A stretch of 64,000 nucleotides of DNA from Rhinopithecus roxellana (GCF_007565055.1 NC_044557.1:69259095-69323094), one strand, 5' to 3'. Counted from the first letter of the stretch, positions 12,041 through 24,402 are shown. Notes: generated from the letters alone by a model not told the origin. Numbers and translations: made by a program.

Positions 12041-12439
12041 GTGTGGTAGTTTTTATACTAGACAATAAGGACCACAGTGAGTCAAACACAGGATGAGGAG
12101 AGACACACAAGAAGCCAGGCAATCAATATAGGACAATGTGATCTGTGCTAGGATGTCCAGAAAACGTTGGGGGCTCAGAAAGAAGACAATTACTAGATGA
12201 GTGAAGATTTGGTAAAGGAACATGTTAGGGTATGTCAAGAAATAAGCGAATGGAGTCTAAAGGATAAAAACTCTAGTAGAAAAAGTAAAGAAATTTTAAG
12301 TAACATTAATTGATAGAGTATGATCTCTGGGAGATTCTGGGGCAATGAGGCAGAGTATTTTAGGAATATCATTATTTCTAGTGGGCAGGACAGATTTCTG
12401 CTTGTAGCATGTGTGATTCTGGGTTGATGAGAGGGGAGC

Positions 12440-13060
12440 TGTAGTGGCCATCAGCTGTTTTCACTGCCCGGTGTCTATTAACCTTCTTTCAGGGAACATT
12501 AACCTGAACCCCATTCCATTTGGGGAATTAGCTCCTTCCCCACTTCTGGTCCCTTTGGCTTTGTAGACTCTGACACACATCTTGTACAAACATGTACATA
12601 GACACATACATGCACGCTCACACTCTCAGCCTTCCTGAGGGGAGCACAGGATCTTGGACCAACCACTACTGTTCCTGCTTTCAGCTGTCGTAATTGGTCC
12701 AGACATGGTGTGTGACTTAATCAGAACTAAAGTAGAACTTATTTGGTGATTTCCAGGGAAGAGGCATTCACTTTTTTCTGTTAGGCCTGAAGCCTGGAGA
12801 ATGCTGGGGCTGGAGCTCCAAACAACCCCTTACTATCACGTGGCACTTGAAACTGAAGCCAGTATGACAGAAGGCATAGTAAAGAGATGGAGAGAAACCA
12901 ACTCCTAATTATATTTTCTGGACCCTGAATCCAGTCTTGTCATTTTATGTGAGCCAATAAATTCCCTTTTTTGCCTGAGTTTAGTTGTATTTTCTTTCAC
13001 TTATAGCTAAGAATACAATTGATGCAGCCCCCAAAGAGGAAACAGTAGGGTGGAGAATGG
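12440..13060 (+). repeat. Old interspersed-repeat-like segment, family not assigned
   Basis: The 3' part (12940-12985) reads gtgagccaataaattccctt followed by a ttgcctgagttt block. I recognise that ending from many mammalian interspersed copies but cannot assign a family. It includes an AATAAA at about 12957. The upstream part is diverged. It may be a poly(A)-signal-bearing LTR or a LINE 3' end. Confidence 0.35.
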
Positions 13061-13522
13061 AAGAGAGCAAGCTAATATTTATTAAGCAACTATTTTGTCC
13101 CCACCATGTAAAGCTAAGTACTGCTACTTTTTGTTTTTCAATGAAGTTCACAATATTCCAGCAAACTAAATGACAGAACCCATCTTAACCCAAAGGTCTG
13201 CCTAATTCCAAATTCTATTCCTTTTACATAACACTGTGGTATCGGTTTGGGCTTTACTCCAGGCCAGCATTTCCAAAACTGTGTTTCAGGGAATGCTAGT
13301 GTTCTTTGAGATGTTAATAAATGTTATGTGGGGAACAATTCTATTTTTGTCTTACAAAGCCTTAATATAGAAGAAAATATCAAACATATTTATGTATTGA
13401 TGTTTTTGCTTCATATGTCTGAAGTGAATCAAATGGTTTGATGAGACATCACTCACAGAATGAATTATGGATGGCTAAAAGTTATACATTGGTGCACAGG
13501 CAATGTTTTCAAAATACGCAGT
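13061..13522. other. Unassigned DNA with a weak repeat-like block
   Basis: No gene. At 13264-13340 a cagcatttccaaaactgtg / gaatgctagtgttc block resembles a dispersed mammalian motif, but I cannot name it with confidence. Confidence 0.4.
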
Positions 13523-13790
13523 TGATATGGTTTGGCTCTGTGTCCCCACCCAAATCTTACCTTGAATTGTAATAATTCCCACGTGTCAAGGCTGGACCAG
13601 GTGCAGATAATGAATCATGGAGGCAGTTTCCCCCATCCTGTTCTCATGATAGTGAGTGAGTTCTCATGAGCGCTGATGGTTTTACAAGGGGATTCCCCCT
13701 TTGTTCAGCGCTCATTCTTTCTCCTGCCACCCTGTGAAGAGGTGCCTTCCACCATGATTGTAAGTCTCCTGAGGATTCTGCAGCTTGAGA
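13523..13790 (+). mobile_element. Truncated MaLR LTR (MST/THE1 type)
   Basis: It begins tgatatggtttggctctgtg and continues through cacccaaatcttaccttg, gaatcatggaggcag and ccttccaccatgattgtaag, which is the order of an ERVL-MaLR LTR. After ctcctgagg the typical LTR 3' part with its poly(A) signal is missing or deleted. No internal MaLR sequence is present. Confidence 0.85.
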
Positions 13791-14499
13791 ACAAAGTAAC
13801 ACAACAATGTACTGATTTATAACTTTTATATCTTTATTTGAGGACTTAAGTTTGTGCTTCCAGCTTGTTCTGGGGATCTTATTCTATGTATTGCTATTAG
13901 AGGTTTATACCACACGTGGCTATGTGGCTGTCAAAGGGAAGTTTTGAATAAAAAAACAAACTCTAATTGTTCTCAAATAAAACAATAAAGAAAACCAGAA
14001 TTATTCTAAGTGAATGTGATTAATGGCAACTATAAACTCGCCCTAAAAATTGTGAGGTGAACTTTTAAGAAGAAATAATTACATATTTTGGAAACTGCCA
14101 TTTTTAAGCGTTAAAACACTAAATTTGTGTTATTCTCTTTGCTACAATTTACTTTGGAATAATGAGAATTTTGGAATATCCTGGAAGTTAGACAGAATAT
14201 TGGAATATATTTGATGCTGTGCTGAAAATGGAGATCTGACTCAGGAATATTCTTACTATGTGGTAACTGCATGAGAAAAGACACAGAAATGCTGTTCTGT
14301 TACAAAGGATGCATAATTTTATGCCATGTTATGTTATAAAAATGTATAAATATGGTTTACTTCATATAGATATTTTAATTCTCTTTGTTCTTAATTTTTA
14401 AAAATAATTTAGTATCTTTAAAGGCACTTCAGTTATAAAATTTTGAAGACATACAAATAATTTATATTTCTTACAGAAATTATTTCACCTGAGACCCTT
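13791..14499. other. Unassigned non-coding DNA
   Basis: AT-rich with frequent stops. I see no gene and no repeat I can name. Confidence 0.5.
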
Positions 14500-14967
14500 T
14501 TGGTTGTCTTTTACAATGTAAGGGAGACTTTTATTTTTTGTATCTATTATTCGTTTTGCAAGTGGAAGGAATTGCATGATGATTTCTCTGCCCTTAAAAA
14601 TGTGAGGAGGTTGTGTAGGAGGCTCCTTATTCTACTGCCACATCTCTGGACAGTCACTGCCCTGCCCTCTATCAAAGGGACTTATGAGAATCTTGTGCTG
14701 TGGACAGCTTGGATACTTTCCTCACAGGCTCAGTTGAAAGACAATGGAATACAGTCTTGTCTGCTGGATGATCAATGTGAAATGGGTTGCTTCTCTCTGA
14801 GAGGTTCTAGACAGGGCAGGTTTCATGAACTTGCCACCTCTGCATTTCATGTAATGCTGAGCTGCTACTGTCTTGAGATTCTTAATAATTTTGAACATGG
14901 TTCTCTGCATTTTCATCTTGCACTGTGCCCCATAAATTATATAGCTGTTCCCGCTTATAGGAGCTGA
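14500..14967 (+). other. Unidentified 155-codon open frame
   Basis: One of the longest open frames outside recognised transposons (stop at 14965-14967). The predicted product is rich in Leu, Cys and His, with hydrophobic patches. I recognise no domain, signal peptide or catalytic motif. There is no CpG island, and no splice-flanked or poly(A) context stands out. The 3' part (tgagattcttaataatt ... gtgccccataaattatatag) looks like a dispersed-repeat tail that I half recognise, which argues for chance openness in an old repeat. Confidence 0.2.
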
Positions 14968-14999
14968 GTGCATATAGTAAATAAAGTGGACAAAAAATT

Positions 15000-15540
15000 G
15001 TTGTTTTCATGAGGTTTACATTCTATTATAGGAGAGAGAAAATAAACAGCATAAAGAAGTATGAAATTCAGAAGTTTTTAAATAGGAGATTAAAACATGT
15101 GCATATATATGGGTAGAGTTTGAAATTTTAGACAGAGTGACTAAGAAGTCTTTAATGAGAATGTGATATTTGAATAATGACCTGAGGAAAATGAAGGAGT
15201 AAATCACACTAAGACATGATAGAAAAGTCTTCCAGGCAAAGGGACCAGCTCGTGCAAAGCCTGAGGGAAGAGGGTACGTAGAACAGTAAGCTGGCCAAGG
15301 TAACTGGAGAAGATAAATGAGCAGAAGAGTAGTTGAAGATGAGGTCAGAGAAGGTAATAAAAACTCTGAATTTATTCGAAGTGTAATGGTAAGCCACAGG
15401 ATGGTTTGGGCAGAAGAATGACATAATCCAAAAGAATCACAGTGGCTACTGTGTTGAGAATAGACTGAGGGAACAGAACTGACTGGATAAGAATAGCTAA
15501 TGGCATCGCAGTGAAGACGATGTAAGGTTTCTACTCAATA
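15000..15540 (+). mobile_element. L2-type ancient LINE fragment
   Basis: Collinear diverged blocks (gaggtttacattctatt, tgatatttgaataatgacctg, tcttccaggcaaagggacc, tgcaaagcctgagggaag, gtgtaatggtaagccacagg, tgacataatccaaaagaatc) follow the widespread mammalian LINE-2 consensus as I remember it. No coding frame remains. Confidence 0.6.
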
Positions 15541-15889
15541 GAAACTACACAGTCTGTGGCTCATACGCTCCTAGATGCTGTTGAATCATGAATCTTGCTC
15601 TAGTGGGTGCTAGAGTAGAGGTGGATTTTTCTAGATTTTGACTTGACTTCTGTCTTCTGGTTTAGTCATCTTATCTCAGGCCCCTTGACCTTTCTCCTTC
15701 TATAAAACCTCTCTATATCTTAACACTCCAACTGGGATTCCTTTCCAGTCTGTGGGCAGAGAGAAGTTAGGTCCTACCAAGGTTTCACATCCAAACAGTC
15801 TCCTACTCGAAAGTGAGCTGGCTACTTAACCCAAGCCTCACTAGTGAAAGCTAGGAACAGAGCTGTGGGAAAAAAAATAGGTCAATGAG
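15541..15889. other. Unassigned non-coding DNA
   Basis: About 350 bp ahead of the Alu at 15890. Nothing identified. Confidence 0.5.
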
Positions 15890-16072
15890 GGCTGGGCATG
15901 GTGGCTCATGTCTGTAATCCCAGCACTTTGGGAGGCCAAGGCAAGTGGATCTTCTGAGGTCAGGAGTTTGAGACCAGCCTGGCGAACATGGTGAAACTCT
16001 GTCTTTACTAAAAGTATAAAAATTAGCTGGGTGTGGTACCTGTAATCCCAGCTACTCGGGAGACTGAGGCAT
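15890..16072 (+). mobile_element. Alu 5' half, truncated
   Basis: Plus-strand Alu from ggctgggcatggtggctc through the left monomer, linker and start of the right monomer. It stops abruptly after gggagactgaggca. No A-tail follows. The cttctgaggtcaggagtttg segment suggests AluS or older. Confidence 0.9.
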
Positions 16073-16229
16073 GGCCATGTTTCCTGTTATGTGGGAATGT
16101 ACAACCTATTAGCAGGATACCACAGGAAGGGCATATGCATACATGATTCCAATGGGCTGGGAGTTCATGAAAAGATCCCATCTCTTCCCCTTTATATTTT
16201 CTGATCACCATTGTTTTCTGTACATTTCT

Positions 16230-16380
16230 TTCTTTTTTTTTTTTTTTCTTTTGAGACGGAGTTTCACTCTTATTGCCCAGGCTGGAGTGCAATGGAGCAA
16301 TCGTCGCTCACTGCAACCTCTGCCTCCCAGGTTCAAGCGATTCTCCTACCTCAGCCTCCCAAGTAGCTGGGATTATAGGC
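16230..16380 (-). mobile_element. Alu right monomer, truncated at its 5' side
   Basis: A T-run, then ttttgagacggagtttcac to gtagctgggattataggc. This is an Alu right monomer on the minus strand that ends directly against L1 ORF2 sequence. With the plus-strand Alu half at 15890-16072 it forms a tail-to-tail pair around about 160 bp of non-Alu DNA. Confidence 0.9.
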
Positions 16381-18196
16381 ATACAAGTTCATGTGTCTTT
16401 TTGGTAAAACAATTTGTTTTCTTTTGGATATATACTCAATTATGGTTTTAATGGTAGTTTTGTTTTCTGAAAAATCTCCAAACTTATTTCTTGGAGAAAA
16501 AAAGAACTCTCCAAACTGGTTTCCACAGTGATTGGACTAATTTACATTCTCATAAACAATGTATAAGTATTCCTCTTTTTCCACAACCTTGCCAGCACCT
16601 GTTATTTTCTGCCTTTTTAATAACTATTATGACTGGTGTGAGATGAAATCTCATTTATGGTTTTGATTAGCAATTATCTGGTGATTAATGATGTGGGGCA
16701 TTTTTTTGTGTTTTTTGGCCACTTGTATGTCTTCTTTTGAGAAGTGTGTTCATGTTGCTCTCGTTTTTCAGTGGGATTGTTGTTGTTGTTGTTGAGTTGT
16801 TTAAGTTCCTTATAGATTCTGGTTGTTAGACCTTTGTTGGATGCATAGCTTATGAATATTTTCTTCTATTCTGTGAATTATCTGTTTACTCTGTTGATAG
16901 TTTATTTTGCTGTGCAGAAGCCCCTTGGTTTAATTAGGTCCCACTTGTCCATTTTTTGTTTTGTTGAAATTGACTTTGAGAACTTAGTCATACATTCTTT
17001 CCCGAGGTCGATGTCCAGAAAGGTGTTTACTAGATTTTCTTCTAGGATTCTTATAGTTCGGGGTCTTACCATTAGGACTGTAATCCATCTGAAGTTAATT
17101 TTTGTATACGGTGACAGGTAAGGGTCCAGTTTCATACTTCTGCATGTAGTTAGCCAACTATCTCAGGACTTTTTATTGAAAAGAGAGTCCTTTCCTCATT
17201 GTTTATTTTTGTCAAATATGTCAGAGATCAGATGGTCATAGGTGTGTGGCTTTACTTCTGAGTTCTCTATTGTTTTCCATTGGTCTACATGTATGTTTCT
17301 GTAACAGTACCATGCTGTTTTGGTAACCATAGGCATATAGTATAGTTTGAAGTCAGGTAATGTGATGCCTTCTGTTTTTTTTTTTTTTCTTTTTGCTTAG
17401 GATTGCTTTGGCTATTCAGGCAATTTTTTGTTCCATATGAATTTTAGAATAGTTTTTTCTACGTGTAGAAAAATAACATTGATAGTTTTATAGGAATAAT
17501 GTTGAATCTCTAGATTGCTTTAGTATAACCATTTTAATGATATTGACTCTTCCTATACATGACTATTGAAAGTTTTTCTGTTTGTTTCTGTTGTCTGTGA
17601 TTCCTTTTAGCAGTGTCCTGTAGTTCTCCTTGTAAAGCTCTTTCACCTCCTTGGTTGACTGTATTTCTAGGTATTTTATTATTTTGTGGCTACTATAAAT
17701 GGGATTGCATTGTTGATTTGACTCTCAGCTTGGTTTTTGGTGTATAGAAATGCTACTAATGTTTGTAAATTGATTTTGTATCTTGAAACTTTGCTGAAAT
17801 CATTTATTAGTTCCAGGAGCCTTTTGGTGGAGTCTTTAGTATTTTCTATGCATGGAATCATATTGTCTGCAAAGAGAAATCATTTAAATTATTCTTTTAC
17901 TATTCATATGATTTTGTTTCTTTCTCCTGGGTGATTACACTGGCTTGCACTTTCAGTGCTATGTTAAATAGAAATGGTAGGAGTGGGCATCTTTGTCTTG
18001 TTCTAGTTCTCAGGAGAAATCCCTTCAGTTTTTGCCCGTTCAGTATGCTGTTCGCTGTAGGTTTGCGATAGATGGTTCTTATTATTTTAATAAGATGGTA
18101 AGATGGCTCTTATTTTCTTCTTATTTTAATAAGATAGTAAGATGGCTCTTATTAACTTATTATATTCCTTTGATGCCTAGTTTCTTGTGGGTTTTT

Positions 18197-18458
18197 TTTT
18201 CTTTTTTTTTTTCTTTTTTTCTTTTTATCTTTTTTATTATACTTTAAGTTCTAGGGTACATGTGCATAACGTGCAGGTTTGTTACATATGTATATTTGTG
18301 CCATGTTGGTGTGCTGCACCCATCAACTCGTCAGCACCCATCAATTCATCATTTATATCATGTATAACTCCCCAGTGGAATCCCTCCCTCCTCCCCGCTC
18401 CCCATGATAGGCCCCGGTGTGTGATGTTCCCCTTCCCGAGTCCAAGTGATCTCATTGT
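18197..18458 (-). other. 3' UTR and A-tail of the full-length L1
   Basis: It lies between the ORF2 stop and the target repeat. On the minus strand it has a G-rich tract (18378-18405), typical of L1PA 3' UTRs and potentially quadruplex-forming. It also has two adjacent copies of gatgggtgct-type sequence (18315-18350) and a tail of A-runs interrupted by G. Confidence 0.85.
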
Positions 18459-21400
18459 TCAGTTCCCACCTATGAGTGAGAACATGCGGTGTTTGGTTTT
18501 CTCTTCTTGTGATAGTTTGCTAAGAATGATGGTTTCCAGCTGCATCCATGTCCCTACAAAGGACGCAAACTCATCCTTTTTTATGGCTGCATAGTATTCC
18601 ATGGTGTATATGTGCCACATTTTCTTAATCCAGTCTGTCACAGATGGACATTTGGGTTGATTCCAAGTCTTTGCTATTGTGAATAGTGCCGCAATAAACA
18701 TACGTGTGCATGTGTCTTTGTAGTAGAATAATTTATAATCCTTTGGGTATATACCCAGTAGTGGGATGGCTGGGTCATATGGTACATCTAGTTCTAGATC
18801 CTTGAGGAATTGCCATACTGTTTTCCATAACGGTTGAACTAGTTGACAATCCCACCAACAGTGTAAAAGTGTTCCTATTTCTCCACATCCTCTCCAACAC
18901 CTGTTGTTTCCTGACTTCTTAATGATTGCCATTCTAACTGGTGTGAGATGGTATCTCATTGTGGTTTTGATTTGCATTTCTCTGATGGCGAGTGATGATG
19001 AGCATTTTTTCATGTATCTGTTGGCTGTATGAATGTCTTCTTTTGAGAAATGTCTGTTCATATCCTTTGCCCACTTTTTGATGGGGTTGTTTGTTTTTTT
19101 TCTTGTATATTTGTTTGAGTTCTTTGTAGATTCTGGATATTAGCCCTTTGTCAGATGAGTAGATTGCAAAATTTTTCTCCCATTCTGTAGGTTGCCTGTT
19201 CACTCTGATCATAGTTTCTTTTGCTGTGCAGAAGCTCTTTAGTTTAATTAGATCCCATTTGTCAATTTTTGGCATTTGCTGCCGTTGCTTTTGGTGTTTT
19301 AGACATGAAGTCCTTGCCCATGCCTATGTCCTGAATGGTACTACCTAGATTTTCTTCTAGGGTTTTTATGGTATTAGGTCTAACATTTAAGTCTCTAATC
19401 CATCTTGAATTAATCTTCGTACGAGGAGTAAGGAAAGGATCCAGTTTCAGCTTTCTACTTATGGCTAGCCAATTTTCCCAGCACCATTTATTAAATAGGG
19501 AATCCTTTCCCCATTCCTTGTTTCTCTCAGGTTTGTCAAAGATCAGATGGCTGTAGATGTGTGGTATTATTTCTGAGGACTCTGTTCTGTTCCATTGGTC
19601 TATAGCTCTGTTTTGGTACCAGTACCATGCTGTTTTGGTTATGTAGCCTTCTAGTATAGTTTGAAGTCAGGTAGCGTGACACATCCAGCTTTGTCCTTTT
19701 GACTTAGGATTGTCTTGGCAATGCGGGCTCTTTTTTGGTTCCATATGAACTTTAAAGCAGTTTTTTCCAATTCTGTGAAGAAAGTCATTGGTAGCTTGAT
19801 GGAGATGGCATTGAATCTATAAATAACCTTGGGCAGTATGGCCATTTTCACGATATTGATTCTTCCTATCCATGAGCATGGTATGTTCTTCCATTTGTTT
19901 GTGTCCTCTTTTATTTCACTGAGCAGTGGTTTGTAGTTCTCCTTGAAGAGGTCCTTGACATCCCTTGTAAGCTGGATTCCTAGGTATTTTATTCTCTTTG
20001 AAGCAATTGTGAATGGAAGTTCATTCCTGATTTGGCTCTCTGCTTGTCTGTTACTGGTGTATAAGAATGCTTGTGATTTTTGCACATTAATTTTGTATCC
20101 TGAGACTTTGCTGAAGTTGTTTATCAGCTTAAGGAGATTTTGGGCTGAGACGATGGGGTTTTCTAAATATACAATCATGTCATCTGCAAACAGGGACAAT
20201 TAGACTTCTTCTTTTCCTAACTAGATACCCTTTATTTCTTTCTCTTGCCTGATTGCCCTAGCCAGGACTTCCAACACTATGTTGAATAGGAGTGGTGAGA
20301 GAGGGCATCCCTGTCTTGTACCAGTTTTCAAAGGGAATTTTTCCAGTTTTTGCCCATTCAGTATGATATTAGCTGTGTGTTTGTCATAAATAGCTCTTAT
20401 TATTTTGAGGTACGTTCCATCAATACCGAATTTATTGAGCGTTTTTAGCATGAAGGGCTGTTGAATTTTGTCAAAAGCCTTTTCTGCATCTATTGAGATA
20501 ATCATGTGGTTCTTGACTTTGGTTCTGTTTATATGCTGGATTATGTTTATTGATTTGCGAATGTTGAACCAGCATTGCATCCCAGGGATGAAGCCCACTT
20601 GATCATGGTGGATAAGCTTTTGGATGTGCTGCGGAATCCGGTTTGCCAGTATTTTATTGAGGATTTTTGCATCGATGTTCATCAGGGATATTGGTCTAAA
20701 ATTCTCTTTTTTTGTTGTGTCTCTGCCAGGCTTTGGTATCAGGATGATGTTGGCCTCATAAAACGAGTTAGGGAGGATTCCCTCTTTTTCTATTGATTGG
20801 AATAGTTTCAGAAGGAATGGTACCAGCTCCTCCTTGTACCTCTGGTAGAATTCAGCTGTGAATCCGTCTGGTCCTGGACTTTTTTTGGTGGGTAGGCTAT
20901 TAATTGTTGCCTCAATTTCAGAGCCTGCTATTGGTCTATTCAGGGATTCAGCTTCTTCCTGGTTTAGTCTTGGGAGAGTGTAAGTGTCCAGGAAATTATC
21001 CATTTCTTCTAGATTTTCTAGTTGATTTGCATAGAGGCGTTTATAGTATTCTCTGATGGTAGTTTGTATTTCTGTGGGGTCAGTGGTGATATCCCCTTTA
21101 TCATTTTTTATTGCATCTATTTGATTCCTCTCTCTTTTCTTCTTTATTAGTCTTGCTAGCGGTCTGTCAATTTTGTTGATCTTTTCAAAAAACCAACTCC
21201 TGGATTCATTGATTTTTTGGAGGGTTTTTTGTGTCTCTATCTCCTTCAGTTCTGCTCTGATCTTAGTTATTTCTTGCCTTCTGCTAGCTTTTGAATGTGT
21301 TTGCTCTTGCCTCTCTAGTTCTTTTAATTGTGATGTTAGAGTGTCAATTTTAGATCTTTCCTGCTTTCTCTTGTGGGCATTTAGTGCTATAAATTTCCCT

Positions 21401-22287
21401 CTACACACTGCTTTAAATGTGTCCCAGAGATTCTGGTATGTTGTATCTTTGTTCTCATTGGTTTCAAAGAACATCTTTATTTCTGCCTTCATTTCATTAT
21501 GTACCCAGTAGTCATTCAGGAGCAGGTTGTTCAGTTTCCATGTAGTTGAGCGGTTTTGATTGAGTTTCTTAGTCCTGAGTTCTAGTTTGATTGCACTGTG
21601 GTCTGAGAGACAGTTTGTTATAATTTCTGTTCTTTTACATTTGCTGAGGAGTGCTTTACTTCCAATTATGTGGTCAATTTTGGAATAAGTGCGATGTGGT
21701 GCTGAGAAGAATGTATATTCTGTTGATTTGGGGTGCAGAGTTCTATAGATGTCTATTAGGTCCGCTTGGTGCAGAGATGAGTTCAATTCCTGGATATCCT
21801 TGTTAACTTTCTGTCTCGTTGATCTGTCTAGCGTTGACAGTGGAGTGTTGAAGTCTCCCATTATTATTGTATGGGAGTCTAAGTCTCTTTGTAAGTCTCT
21901 AAGGACTTGCTTTATGAATCTGGGTGCTCCTGTATTGGGTGCATATATATTTAGGAGAGTTAGCTCTTTCTGTTGAATTGATCCCTTTACCATTATGTAA
22001 TGGCCTTCTTTGTCTCTTTTGATCTTTGATGGTTTAAAGTGTGTTTTATCAGAGACTAGGATTGCAACCCCTGCTTTTTTTTGTTCTCCATTTGCTTGGT
22101 AGATCTTCCTCCATCCCTTTATTTTGAGCCTATGTATGTCTCTGCATGTGAGATGGGTCTCCTGAATACAGCAGACTGATGGGTCTTGACTCTTTATCCA
22201 GTTTGCCAGTCTGTGTCTTTTAATTGGAGCATTTAGTCCATTAACATTTAAGGTTAATATTGTTATGTGTGAACTTGATCCTGCCAT
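18459..22287 (-). pseudogene. Disrupted L1 ORF2 (endonuclease/reverse transcriptase)
   Basis: The span of 3829 bp is one base longer than the usual 1275-codon ORF2, so net length is almost preserved. The first 688 codons are open. They hold the APE-type endonuclease, with visible NVNGLN, QETHL, YAPN, GDFN, IDHI and SDH motifs, and the start of the reverse transcriptase. An in-frame TAG (20221-20223) and TAA (20200-20202) then fall just before the FADD catalytic motif, which is itself intact. Another TAG (19651-19653) closes the next block, and frameshifts follow near 19.64 and 19.1 kb. The C-terminal CX3CX7HX4C motif is still readable (near 18.87 kb). An intact ORF2p nicks target DNA and primes reverse transcription; this copy cannot make a full protein. 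Confidence 0.93.
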
Positions 22288-22350
22288 TATGATATTAACT
22301 GGTTATTTTGCTCTTTAGTTGATGCAGTTTCTTCCTAGCCTTGATGGTCT

Positions 22351-23367
22351 TTACATTTTGGCATGTTTTTGCAATGGCTGGTACCGGTTGTTCCTTTCCA
22401 TGTTTAGGGCTTCCTTCAGTGTCTCTTGTAAGGGAGGCCTGGTGGTGACAAAATCTCTAAGCATTTGCTTATCTGTAAAGGATTTTATTTCTCCTTCACT
22501 TATGAACCTTAGTTTGGCTGGATATGAAATTCTGGGTTTAAAATTCTTTTCTTTAAGAACGTTGAATATTGGCCCCCACTCTCTTCTGGCTTGTAGAGTT
22601 TCTGCCGAGAGATCTGCTGTTAGTCTGATGGGCTTCCCTTTGTGGGTAACCCGACCTTTCTCTCTGGCTGCCCTTAAGATTCTTTCCTTCATTTCAACTT
22701 TGGTGAATCTGGCAATTATGTGTCTTGGAGTTGCTCTTCTCGAGGAGTATCTTTGTGGCGTTCTCTGTATTTCCTGAATTTGAATGTTGGCCTGCCCTAC
22801 TAGGTTTGGGAAGTTCTCCTGGATGATATCCTGAAGAGTGTTTTCCAACTTGGATCCATTTTCCCCCTCACTTTCAGGCACCCCAATCAGACGTAGATTT
22901 GGTCTTTTTACATAATCCCATACTTCTTGCAGGCTTTGTTCATTTCTTTTTCTTCTTTTTTCTTTTGGTTTCTCTTCTCACTTCATTTCATTCATTTGAT
23001 CCTCAAACGCTGATACTCTTTCTTCCAGGTGATCGAGTCAGTTACTGAAGCTTGTGCATTTGTCACGTATTTCTCGTGTCATGGTTTTCATCTCTGTCAT
23101 TTCGTTTATGACCTTCTCTGCATTAATTAGTCTAGCTGTCAATTCTTCCACTCTTTTTTCAAGATTTTTAGTTTCTTTGTGCTGGGTACGTAATTCCTCC
23201 TTTAGCTCTGAGAAGTTTGATGGACTGAAGCCTTCTTCTCTCATCTCGTCAAAGTCATTCTCTGACCAGCTTCGATCCGTTGCTGGCGATGGGCTGTGCC
23301 CCTTTGCAGGGGGAGATGTGCTCTTATTTTTTGAATTTCCAGCTTTTCTGCCCTGCTTTTTCCCCAT
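22351..23367 (-). pseudogene. L1 ORF1 interrupted by two TGA codons
   Basis: The frame from the ATG at 23367 to the stop at 22351 is 338 codons, the standard ORF1p length, with no frameshift. It is interrupted at codon 110 (TGA, 23038-23040) and codon 130 (TGA, 22978-22980), both within the coiled-coil region. The N-terminal 109 codons start MGKKQGRK. The segment after the second stop keeps the RRM and C-terminal domain through to the usual end. Both stops are TGA, and CGA-to-TGA CpG decay is the likely cause. ORF1p is the RNA-binding chaperone of the L1 particle. The spacer to ORF2 is 63 bp, as expected. Confidence 0.93.
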
Positions 23368-24402
23368 CTTTGTGGTTTTATCTGTCTCTGGTCTTTGATG
23401 ATGGTGACGTACTGATGGGGTTTTGGTATAGGTGTCCTTCCTGTTTGATAGTTTTCCTTCTGACAGTCAGGACCCTCAGCTATAGGTCTGTTAGCGATTG
23501 CTTGAGGTCCACTCCAGACCCTGTTTGCCTGGGTATCAGCAGCAGAGGTTGCAGAAGATAGAATATTGCTGAACAGCGAGTGTACCTGTCTGATTCTTAC
23601 TTTGGAAGCTTCCTCTCAGGGGTGTACTCCACCCTGTGAGGTGTGGGGTGTCAGACTGCCCCTAGTGGGTGATGTCTCCCAGTGAGGCTACTCAGGGGTC
23701 AGGGACCCACTTGAGCAGGCAGTCTGTCCGTTCTCAGATCTCAACCTCTGTGTTGGGAGATCCACTGCTCTCTTCAAAGCTGTTAGACAGAGTTGTTCGC
23801 GTCTCCTCAGGCCTCTGCTCCTTCCCCTGTTGTTTTTTTAGCTGAGCCCTGCCCCCAGAGGTGGAGTCTATAGAGACAGGCAGGTTTCCTTGAGCTGCTG
23901 TGAGCTCCACCCACTTCGAGCTTCCCAGCGGCTTTGTTTACCTACTTAAGCCTCAGCAATGGCGGGCGCCCCTCCCCCAGCCTCGCTGCTGCCTTGCGGT
24001 TAGATCGCTGCAGACTGCTGTGTTAACAATGAGGGAGGCTCCGTGGGCGTGGGACCCTCCCGGCCAGGTGAGGGATATATTCTTCTGGTGTGCCCGTTTG
24101 CTTAGAGCGCAGTATTGGGGTGGGAGTTGCCCGATTTTCCAGGTGTTGTGTGTCTCAGTTCCCCTGGCTAGGAAAAGGGATACCCTTCCCCCTTGCGCTT
24201 CCCAGGTGAGGCGATGCCTCCCCCTGCTTCAGCTCTCACTGGTCAGGCTGCAGCAACTGACCAGCACCGATTGTCCGGCACTCCCTAATGAGATGACCCC
24301 AGTACCTCAGTTGAAGATGCAGAAATCACCGGTCTTCTGTGTCGCTCGCGCTGGGAGTTGGAGACTGGAGCTGTTCCTATTCGGCCATCTTGCTCCGCCC
24401 CC
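23368..24402 (-). promoter_or_regulatory. L1 5' UTR / internal promoter
   Basis: About 1.03 kb upstream of ORF1 on the minus strand, GC-richer than the surroundings. The first bases include caagatggccg (plus-strand cggccatcttg, 24382-24392), the YY1 site that positions L1 transcription. It therefore appears complete to +1. Several CpGs remain. Activity cannot be judged from sequence. Confidence 0.85.

Larger units (their letters stand above)
18197..24402 (-). mobile_element. Full-length L1PA-type LINE-1, inactivated
   Basis: A complete 6.2-kb LINE-1 flanked by a perfect 14-bp direct repeat tcttgtgggttttt (18183-18196 and 24403-24416). The minus-strand order is 5' UTR beginning gggcggagcaagatggccg, ORF1, a 63-bp spacer, ORF2, a 3' UTR with a G-rich tract, and an interrupted A-tail. 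It sits inside ORF2 of an older L1 in the same orientation. ORF1 has two premature stops and ORF2 has several stops and frameshifts, so it is not autonomous. It shares a 3' UTR tandem duplication (gacgagttgatgggtgct-type unit) with the L1 at 50035-50795, suggesting one subfamily. Confidence 0.95.
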
